Shown here: positions 25,459 to 31,900 of the stretch, piece after piece
Position numbering within the stretch: the first letter of the stretch is position 1
Layout of the letters: the number at the start of each line of letters is the position of its first letter
NCBI GenBank assembly: GCA_905214105.1
Contig: CAJMKK010000002.1
Coordinates: forward strand, 62,001-126,000
Source: an uncultured bacterium
GTDB lineage: Bacteria; Actinomycetota; Coriobacteriia; Coriobacteriales; Coriobacteriaceae
Reading direction: 5' to 3'
DNA: 64,000 nucleotides
Translations under genes and position numbers: made by a program
Notes under the pieces: generated by a model
Database searches by the model: none
Told to the model about the DNA's origin: nothing
Seen by the model: only the letters and a program-made list of their open reading frames with translations

Positions 25459-26334
25459 ATGGACATGACGGATATGACGAGGGCGGCCGTGTCGCGCCGT
25501 CACTTTTTGCAGCTGGCTGGCGCCGGCATGCTCGCGCTGACGGGGACCGTGCTTGCCGGTTGCGGCAACTCCACCAGCGGCGAGGGCTCCGACAAGGGGT
25601 CTAAGCTTGCGGCCATCAAGTCGCGTGGCCATCTGAATGCCGGCGTTAAGAAGGACGTTCCCGGCTACGGCTATTACGACACCGCCAAGGGTCGCTTTGA
25701 GGGCATGGAAGTCGATTTGTGCTACCAGATCGCGGCCGCCGTCTTTGGCGTGAGCTACAAGGATGCTCGCGCCCAGGAGCTGGTCGAGTTTACCGACGTA
25801 ACGCCCAAGACGCGCGGCCCGCTGATCGACAACGGCCAACTCGATGTGGTCGCGGCGACCTACACCATCACCGACGAGCGCAAGAAGAGCTGGGATTTCT
25901 CGACGCCGTATCGCACCGACTACGTGGGGCTCATGGTCAAGAAGCGTTCGGGCTTTACCTCGATTGAGGACCTGGACGGCAAGGTCATTGGCGTGAGCCA
26001 AGGTGCCACCACGCAGGGCCTGATCGAGCAGATGATCAAGGACAACGGTTTTAGCTGCAAGCCCGAGTTTAGGGCCTTTAGCGGCTACCCCATCATCAAG
26101 AGTTCGCTCGACGCCGGCAATATCGACGTCTTTGCCATGGACCGCTCTACGCTGGCAGGCTACATGAACGAGACCGTCGAGCTGCTGCAGCCCGAGGTCA
26201 AGTTTGGCGAGCAGGGCTACGGCGTGGCGACTAAGAAGGGCTGCGACCTTTCGGCCGTGGTCGATCAGGTTGTCTGCGATCGCCTGGCCGACGGCTGGCT
26301 CGACCAAGAGGTCAAGACCTGGGGTCTTGTATAG
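25459..26334 (+). CDS. amino-acid ABC transporter substrate-binding lipoprotein, probable Tat export
   Basis: 291 aa. The N-terminus shows a twin-arginine motif (VSRRHFLQLAG) followed by a hydrophobic core and a lipobox LAGC, so it is probably Tat-exported and lipid-anchored. The remainder is a type 2 periplasmic-binding fold (SBP_bac_3): FEGMEVDLCYQIA, DVVAATYTITDERKKSWDFS, GKVIGVSQGATT. The ligand is probably a polar amino acid; the exact one is not readable. GTG at 25456 and ATG at 25459 are both possible starts; the ribosome site is weak. Confidence 0.9.
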   Translation: MDMTDMTRAAVSRRHFLQLAGAGMLALTGTVLAGCGNSTSGEGSDKGSKLAAIKSRGHLNAGVKKDVPGYGYYDTAKGRFEGMEVDLCYQIAAAVFGVSYKDARAQELVEFTDVTPKTRGPLIDNGQLDVVAATYTITDERKKSWDFSTPYRTDYVGLMVKKRSGFTSIEDLDGKVIGVSQGATTQGLIEQMIKDNGFSCKPEFRAFSGYPIIKSSLDAGNIDVFAMDRSTLAGYMNETVELLQPEVKFGEQGYGVATKKGCDLSAVVDQVVCDRLADGWLDQEVKTWGLV

Positions 26335-26359
26335 GCGCATCGTCCAAGGAAGGAATCAA

Positions 26360-27106
26360 ATGCTCGAAGGATTATTTGACGCCGACCGTTGGTCGACGAC
26401 ATTTCAAAACATGGGGCCCTTCTGGGAGGGCTTTGGCGTGACGCTGCAGGTAGTCGTTGCCGGTCTGCTTCTGTCGCTGGTGCTGGGCACGCTGTTGGGC
26501 GTGTTCTCTACCACTCGCTCGCGCGTGCTGCGCGCCATAAGCCGCGTGTACGTGGAGTTTTACCAGAACACCCCGTTGCCCGTACAGGTGCTCTTTATGT
26601 ACATGGCCGGTCCGCAGTTTTTGCAGGCCATAACCGGTGCCGACCAGCCGGTGCGCATCGCGCCGTTCGTGCTGGGCTTCTTGGGCGTGGGCCTGTATCA
26701 CGCGGCCTACATCTCGGAGGTCATCCGCACTGGTATCGAGGCGGTTCCGCGCGGTCAGATGGAGGCGGCCCAGAGCCAGGGCTTCACCCGTGCGCAGGCG
26801 TACTGGTACATCGTGCTGCCCCAGACGTTCAAGATCATTCTGCCGCCGCTGTGTAACCAGGCGCTCAACCTGGTCAAGAACACGTCGGTGCTGGCGCTTG
26901 TGGCCGGCGGCGACCTTATGTACCGTTCCGACAACTTTGTGAGTCTGTACGGTTACCTGCAGGGATACATCGTCTGCTGCCTTATGTACTTCATCATCTG
27001 CTTTCCGCTCGCCATGCTGGTGCAGTGGCTCGAGCGCCGCTCAAAGGAGCGTCCGCGCGGTGTGAGCCTGGCCGAGCTGGGGCTCGACAACGTAGAGGAG
27101 GCCTAG
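26360..27106 (+). CDS. amino-acid ABC transporter permease (HisM/GlnP type)
   Basis: 248-aa permease with about five TM segments. The family's N-terminal GFGVTLQVVVAGLLLSLVLG, the EFYQNTPLPVQVLF segment (compare E.x.RxTP.L.Q) and the EAA loop EVIRTGIEAVPRGQMEAAQS are all visible. The true start is 26360 with AAGGAAGG upstream, not the longer frame from 26204. It pairs with the next permease, 3 bases away, to form the heterodimeric channel. Confidence 0.93.
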   Translation: MLEGLFDADRWSTTFQNMGPFWEGFGVTLQVVVAGLLLSLVLGTLLGVFSTTRSRVLRAISRVYVEFYQNTPLPVQVLFMYMAGPQFLQAITGADQPVRIAPFVLGFLGVGLYHAAYISEVIRTGIEAVPRGQMEAAQSQGFTRAQAYWYIVLPQTFKIILPPLCNQALNLVKNTSVLALVAGGDLMYRSDNFVSLYGYLQGYIVCCLMYFIICFPLAMLVQWLERRSKERPRGVSLAELGLDNVEEA

Positions 27107-27109
27107 CGC

Positions 27110-27748
27110 ATGGAAATCTTCAACGCGACCAACCTGCTCTACATTTGGGGCGGCTTTGTTAAGACGATCGAGATCTCGGCGCTGTCGATCTTTTTCTCGC
27201 TCATCTTTGGCACGGTACTGGCGCTCGTTAAGAGCTATGCGCCCCGCCCGTTCCGTATTTTGGTGAGTGCCTATATCGAGCTGTTCCGTTGCACGCCGAA
27301 CCTGCTGTGGATTCTGTTTATCTACTTTACGGTGCAGGGTTTGGACATTGTGATTTCGACCATTGCCTTTACGCTGTTTACCAGCGCTGTTATGGCCGAG
27401 ATTGTGCGCGGCGGCCTCAACTCGATTCCGCGCGGCCAGTTTGAGGCGGCGCAGAGCCAGGGCTTCGGCTTCTTTGCCACCATGCGCTACATCATTTTGC
27501 CGCAGACGTTTAAGACGATCATTCCGGCGCTGTTTAGCCAGTGCACGACCGTCATTAAGGACAGCTCGTATCTTTCGGGTATTAACGTGGCCGAGCTCAT
27601 GTACACGGCAAATGTCGTGATGGCCCACGCGATCGACTTGTCGCAGGTGCTCATGCTCTACGGCCTGGTGTTTGCGATGTACTTTGTGCTCAACTTTGGT
27701 ATCTCGCTGCTGGTGAGGGCATATCAGAGGCGAATGGTGGCAGCGTAG
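27110..27748 (+). CDS. amino-acid ABC transporter permease, second subunit
   Basis: 212-aa permease. GGFVKTIEISALSIFFSLIFG starts the membrane domain (residues 14-34). ELFRCTPNLLWILF and the EAA loop EIVRGGLNSIPRGQFEAAQS are diagnostic. It begins 3 bases after the first permease. A hairpin with a GGGACAG core follows two bases after the stop and ends the operon or separates it from the kinase-like gene. Confidence 0.93.
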   Translation: MEIFNATNLLYIWGGFVKTIEISALSIFFSLIFGTVLALVKSYAPRPFRILVSAYIELFRCTPNLLWILFIYFTVQGLDIVISTIAFTLFTSAVMAEIVRGGLNSIPRGQFEAAQSQGFGFFATMRYIILPQTFKTIIPALFSQCTTVIKDSSYLSGINVAELMYTANVVMAHAIDLSQVLMLYGLVFAMYFVLNFGISLLVRAYQRRMVAA

Positions 27749-27749
27749 A

Positions 27750-27780
27750 ATGTGACAAAGGGACAGCCCCTTTGTCACAT
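27750..27780 (+). repeat. hairpin ATGTGACAAAGGG, GGGACAG family
   Basis: Perfect 13-bp stem 27750-27762 / 27768-27780, loop ACAGC; the stem end and loop read GGGACAG. It separates the ABC operon from the next gene. Confidence 0.65.
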
Positions 27781-27796
27781 AGAGAAAGGAATCGCG

Positions 27797-28420
27797 ATGA
27801 GCGATCTGGAGAACAAGAAGAGTCCTGTGGTCATTACTATCGCGCGCGACTTTGGTGCCGAGGGCCACGAGATTGGCCGTATCCTTGCCGATGAGCTGGG
27901 GATTCCGCTGTACGATAACGAGCTGCTGGTGCGTGCGTCGCTGCGCGCAGGCGAGTCGCTCGACAAGATGGCTGCCTACGACGAGCGCCTGGCCGTGGAG
28001 AACATGGCGTTTCTGCCCGACCGCTACGATGCGCGTTCGTACTCGGACAAGTTGTTCCAAAAGATGAGCCAGGTGATTTTGGATCTGGGCGAGACCGAGA
28101 GCTGCATTATCGAGGGCCGTCTGTCCGATTACCTGCTGCGCAACAACCCCAACCACATTGCCGTGCTGGTGACCGCACCCTTTGAGGATCGCGTCGAGAT
28201 CGTGCGCAAGAAGCGCGGCCTCAACAAAAAGAAGGGTGCCAAGCTGGTCAAGCAGCAGCAGAAGGCGCGCGAGGCGTTCTATAAGCGCTACAGTGCCGGC
28301 AAGTGGAAGATGACGAGCGGTAAAGACATCGTCGTCAACCGCGCCAAGCTGGGCCGCGAGGGTTGTAAAGACGTTATCGCCGCTGCCTACCGCTACAAAG
28401 TGGCGCAACTCGAAGGCTAG
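27797..28420 (+). CDS. cytidylate kinase-like protein
   Basis: 207 aa of the Cytidylate_kin2 type. The P-loop region is ITIARDFGAEGHEIGR, a weak Walker A seen in this family; IPLYDNELL, CIIEGRLSDYLL and FEDRVEIVRKKRGL follow. Members are CMP-kinase-like but lack proven nucleotide specificity and are common in gut anaerobes. ATG at 27797 has AAAGGA upstream; the longer frame starting in the hairpin is rejected. It is closed by the terminator hairpin at 28427-28467. Confidence 0.82.
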   Translation: MSDLENKKSPVVITIARDFGAEGHEIGRILADELGIPLYDNELLVRASLRAGESLDKMAAYDERLAVENMAFLPDRYDARSYSDKLFQKMSQVILDLGETESCIIEGRLSDYLLRNNPNHIAVLVTAPFEDRVEIVRKKRGLNKKKGAKLVKQQQKAREAFYKRYSAGKWKMTSGKDIVVNRAKLGREGCKDVIAAAYRYKVAQLEG

Positions 28421-28426
28421 CCGACC

Positions 28427-28467
28427 AAAACCACCACAAAGGGGACAGGCACCTTTGTGGTGGTTTT
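28427..28467. terminator. bidirectional terminator hairpin with GGGGACAGGCACC core
   Basis: Perfect 16-bp stem AAAACCACCACAAAGG (28427-28442) / 28452-28467 with loop GGACAGGCA. A- and U-rich ends suit termination of both convergent genes. Its core is identical to the hairpin at 31840-31874. Confidence 0.8.
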
Positions 28468-28471
28468 TGTT

Positions 28472-29875
28472 TTAGGCGGAGGGGAAGGCCTTGGTGAGAC
28501 CGGCGCGCGTCTGCGTGTCGGTCTTTTGGTAGATAGAGCTCAGGTGGCGCTGTACCATGCGCATCGAGATGCCGAGTTCCTCGGCGATCTGCTTGAGCGG
28601 GCGTTCATCCTGGGTCACGGCTATGAGCACGTCGACTTCGCGCGGGGTGAGGGCGTGGTTGGCGATGAAGGCCTGGCGTTGCTCCTCGATGCTCGGCGCA
28701 GCGAGCGCTTTCTCGGCTCGTTGCTGGTGTTCGCGCTCCTGTTCGGTTTGGGGCAGGCGGAACAGGCCCGCAGCTACAAACGCCACACTTGCCGCCACAA
28801 GCAGCATGAGCGCGCCGATCATGATGATGGCGACATTGCCCGAGGTCACAAGTGCCAGCGAGATGCCCGACGTAGTGAACGCGCACACGTTGTTGGCTGC
28901 GCGGCCCATGCCAGCCCACAGTGCGGGCGTATGCATGCGCGGTGCCAGCTGTGTAAAGGTGGCAGTAAAGAACGTGACAAAAAAGCCCGAGCTCAGGTAA
29001 AAGACGACAAGGCCCAGGTTGGGATCGGCGCCGGCTTCCACAGCCAAGATCGAGATGGTGGAAAGTACCGTGACGCCGAGCATGATGAGGCCCATGTAGC
29101 GACGCTCGGCAAGATCAAAGACGATACCGGCGACGAGACCGCTCGCCGCCAAAAAGAGGCGCGGCCAGGTCTGTACGGCGATAGTGCCGTGGGCGTTGGA
29201 GAACGTGACGACGTTATCGAGCGTCGAGAACAGGCAGGCGAGAATCATGACGAGCGCGATACTCCAGCACGCCTGCTTGGCGAGGGCGTGCGAGGGCTCG
29301 GCAAAGGGATTGATGGTGGGACTGGGGCCCTCGTTTGCCGCTTGGGTAGTGGCGCTGAGGGCGGAGATGGCGATAGTCGCTGCGCCAAGGACGATGAGCT
29401 CTGCGATACCGCCGCAATTGAGCAGGTTGATGGCGAACTGCATCAGGATGCCCGCGGCATAGGCTGCCCCCGCACCGGTGGCAAGCTTGGGGTCATCCTG
29501 GAATGCCAGCGAAAAGGCGTGGTGAGTGGCGGCGCCCAGCAGGCCGAGCCCGAGGAATGCGAGGCATCCCAGAATCTCGAGCGCAAGCGGGCTCGTGGGG
29601 GACTGAATCTGAGTCAACCCCAAGATGGCGATGGGGACGGCGGCACTGACAACTGCCTGAGGCTGGCCTTTGTGCTGCGCGTGCTCAAGCAACGGAGCGT
29701 ACCCGATAAAGCCGAGCACGCTCGCGCCCAGAATAAAGCCCTGTGCGAGCACAACGCGCTCGGCGCCGGCGAGTAGCCCGATATTGATATCGAAGCGAAA
29801 CTCGGCGGCAAGGAAGGCGAAGGTGAAGAGCGCGAGTGCCAGAAGCGCGTTGATTTTAGGCTTGCTCAGGGTCAA
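28472..29875 (-). CDS. membrane-bound LuxR-family transcriptional regulator
   Basis: About 467 aa. The N-terminal part holds roughly 12 hydrophobic segments (about 10-390, MFS-like spacing), then a charged linker (EREHQQRAEKALAAPS) and a C-terminal LuxR HTH (about 405-460: LTPREVDVLIAVTQ, IAEELGISMRMVQRHLSSIY). This architecture is frequent in Coriobacteriia and presumably senses a small molecule at the membrane. I choose TTG at 29875 because AAAGGA lies 6 bases before it. The open frame runs to 30112 but would overlap the divergent gene's leader. It is divergent from surface-protein genes and may control them (inference). Confidence 0.83.
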   Translation of the reverse strand: MTLSKPKINALLALALFTFAFLAAEFRFDINIGLLAGAERVVLAQGFILGASVLGFIGYAPLLEHAQHKGQPQAVVSAAVPIAILGLTQIQSPTSPLALEILGCLAFLGLGLLGAATHHAFSLAFQDDPKLATGAGAAYAAGILMQFAINLLNCGGIAELIVLGAATIAISALSATTQAANEGPSPTINPFAEPSHALAKQACWSIALVMILACLFSTLDNVVTFSNAHGTIAVQTWPRLFLAASGLVAGIVFDLAERRYMGLIMLGVTVLSTISILAVEAGADPNLGLVVFYLSSGFFVTFFTATFTQLAPRMHTPALWAGMGRAANNVCAFTTSGISLALVTSGNVAIIMIGALMLLVAASVAFVAAGLFRLPQTEQEREHQQRAEKALAAPSIEEQRQAFIANHALTPREVDVLIAVTQDERPLKQIAEELGISMRMVQRHLSSIYQKTDTQTRAGLTKAFPSA

Positions 29876-30039
29876 GAACGGTCCTTTGGGTGGACGAATA
29901 ATCGTGTCCTCGATTGTAGACCATGACGGTAGGGGGTGGGCCTTTCGGGGGGCGCGCTTGGCAATTGCATGCTCGTTGCCTTTTGCGCTGGCAGGTGCGC
30001 CACATGAGAATTTGTGCCCCGTGATCCGGATATCTTCCC

Positions 30040-30054
30040 GTAACATGGTGTTAC
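30040..30054. promoter_or_regulatory. palindrome GTAACA-TGG-TGTTAC before surface protein
   Basis: Perfect 6-3-6 palindrome 31 bases upstream of the start at 30085, between the LuxR regulator and the surface gene. Its right half with following bases (TGTTACAGA) equals the start of the repeat unit found in the arrays at 34335, 41258 and 57274. Confidence 0.45.
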
Positions 30055-30084
30055 AGAAGTACCCCTTACGACAAGGAGGCTCAT

Positions 30085-31695
30085 ATGCGAAAGCAAATCC
30101 ATGACAACCCAATCGACCACGGCCGCGCGTGCGCGCTCTCCCGCGGAACGTGGCGCCGCGTGGGCGCCAAGCTTGCCTGCGCGGGGGCTTGCGCGCTCAT
30201 GGCCGGCCAGCTGCTGCTGCCGAGCGTGGCGCTCGCCGCCGACTGGGTCAACGTGGGCGGCACGCAGTACGACGCGGGCACCGCTGCCGGCGACGAGGCG
30301 GGAACCTGGTCCTGGGATGGCGCTAACGACATGAAGCTCAACGGCTACGACGGCGGCTCCATCGGCGCCAAGGGCAACCTCACCATCGGCGTGACGGGCA
30401 CCAACACCGTCACGGCCGACGCCGGGCAGAGCGCCATTGCTGTTAAGAACGGTAACCTTGCCATTGCCGGCGACGGCACCCTGAATGCGACGGCCCAGAA
30501 CGATGTGATTGCAGCGTCGGGAGACGGCAGGACCGGCGGCGATGTGACCATCAGCGGCGTCAGCGTCAACGCGACGGCTTCGGGTGCAGCGGAAAATGTG
30601 GCGGGCATTCGCGCGACGGCCGGCAGCGTGACAATCGATAAGAGCGCTGATGTCAAAATCGAGGCGAAATCGGCTGAAGGATCTTGGCGTCCAATGGAGA
30701 TCATCTGCGGTATCCATGCTGATAACATTCCAAACAGACACGCTGCCCAGGAAGGCGAGCAGGAAGAGCCGGATTCCGCTTATGAGCACGGCGGCGATGT
30801 CACCGTCGATGGCGCCAGTCTGTCGATTAAGACTGGCGATGCCTCGTGGGCTTCCATGTGCATCAATACGTTTGGTATCAAGAAGAATACCCTCATGAAA
30901 ATCGTCAACGGAGCCGATGTCACGCTTTCGGCTGGTAGTGCGGCTTCGCTCTCGGCGGGTATCAGCGCACGCTCGCAAGACGGTGCGGTGTGGATGCTTG
31001 TCGAGAAGTCGAACCTCACGTCTCGAAGCCTGTCTGCCGCAAGCGGCATCGACGCCGATCGCAATCAAAGTTTTGGAATCATGGCAGAGGCAAATACCAG
31101 GTTTGAAACGCCTCGTATCCAGATTTTCAAATCGAAGATTGAGGCTTCGGGCGCGACTGCGGGGATCTATGCGATCAACCGCAACGTCGTGAATGCGACC
31201 CTGTACCATGCCGCGATGATCGATTTACGAGGGAACGCGACGATTACGATTCCGATGGACGGTGCCGTGCGCGATGTGAAAAAGGATGTCGATACGGGGC
31301 AATGGCCTAGTTCCCAGAGCGGGCAGGTCATCGGTGTTGCCGGTTCGTCTGCGATTTCGGATATCGTCGGTTCTGCCGAGGTCGCCCATGATGTGGTGAT
31401 TGATTTTGGAGACGGGCAGGAGCCGGACCCAACGCCGGACTCCGAGCCGGCTCCGGAGCCCGATCCCATGCCCAATCCCGAGCAGAAGCCTGACCTCAAG
31501 CCCGTAGACAAGGACGCAAAGACCACCACGACGGTCACCAAGACCGTTACGACCAAGACTGCTGCCACCAAAAACGCTTCCGACGCCCTGGCCGCCACGG
31601 GCGACAACGCCGCGACGGCGGCAGCGGCCCTCGGAATCGCCGGTGCGTCCGTCATCGGCGCCGGCTTCGTCGCGTCCAAGCGCCGCAACCGCTAG
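30085..31695 (+). CDS. sortase-anchored surface protein, beta-rich
   Basis: 536 aa. Signal peptide about 1-51 (long charged start, hydrophobic GACALMAGQLLLPSVALA). The body (55-440) is rich in Gly, Thr, Ala and short beta repeats such as GDVTISGVSVNATASG and GDVTVDGASLSIKTG, as in right-handed beta-helix adhesins. A Pro/Asp/Glu stalk (PDPTPDSEPAPEPDP) is followed by a Lys/Thr region, sorting motif LAATG, hydrophobic stretch and KRRNR tail. LAATG is of the LAxTG kind used by class E sortases. AAGGAGG precedes the ATG. The signal peptide is closely similar to that of the next gene. Ligand unknown. Confidence 0.85.
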   Translation: MRKQIHDNPIDHGRACALSRGTWRRVGAKLACAGACALMAGQLLLPSVALAADWVNVGGTQYDAGTAAGDEAGTWSWDGANDMKLNGYDGGSIGAKGNLTIGVTGTNTVTADAGQSAIAVKNGNLAIAGDGTLNATAQNDVIAASGDGRTGGDVTISGVSVNATASGAAENVAGIRATAGSVTIDKSADVKIEAKSAEGSWRPMEIICGIHADNIPNRHAAQEGEQEEPDSAYEHGGDVTVDGASLSIKTGDASWASMCINTFGIKKNTLMKIVNGADVTLSAGSAASLSAGISARSQDGAVWMLVEKSNLTSRSLSAASGIDADRNQSFGIMAEANTRFETPRIQIFKSKIEASGATAGIYAINRNVVNATLYHAAMIDLRGNATITIPMDGAVRDVKKDVDTGQWPSSQSGQVIGVAGSSAISDIVGSAEVAHDVVIDFGDGQEPDPTPDSEPAPEPDPMPNPEQKPDLKPVDKDAKTTTTVTKTVTTKTAATKNASDALAATGDNAATAAAALGIAGASVIGAGFVASKRRNR

Positions 31696-31719
31696 AGCAA
31701 GCTTTCATAGCCATTTTCA

Positions 31720-31762
31720 GCCGCCGCGTGGGCACAAATGTCCTCGCGGCGGCTCTTTGTAT
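31720..31762 (+). terminator. Rho-independent terminator
   Basis: 10-bp stem AGCCGCCGCG (31720-31729) / 31745-31754 followed by CTTTGTATTT; ends the surface-protein transcript. Confidence 0.65.
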
Positions 31763-31776
31763 TTCCGCAGGTAGAG

Positions 31777-31804
31777 GCCTAGGTTCGCATCTACGAACCT
31801 AGGC
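31777..31804. repeat. inverted repeat GCCTAGGTTCG before surface gene
   Basis: Perfect 11-bp arms (31777-31787 / 31794-31804), 6-nt loop CATCTA, preceded by GCAGGTAGA. A sister element with the same TAGGTTC core and the same GCAGGTAGA lead lies at 34541-34572. Confidence 0.6.
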
Positions 31805-31839
31805 ATACGGAGTCATTTGGCGCATCTTGGTTGTACAGG

Positions 31840-31874
31840 ACCACCACAAAGGGGACAGGCACCTTTGTGGTGGT
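31840..31874. repeat. ACCACCACAAAGG hairpin, GGACAGGCA loop
   Basis: Perfect 13-bp stem 31840-31852 / 31862-31874; loop identical to 28443-28451. Located 27 bases before the start of the next surface gene, so it lies in its leader. Confidence 0.7.
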
Positions 31875-31900
31875 ATAGCCTTTCGACCAAGGAGGCCGTT

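Noticed and set aside
28457..29776. 439-aa plus-strand frame across the LuxR regulator
   Set aside because: Antisense to a protein with clear TM segments and HTH; no independent support.
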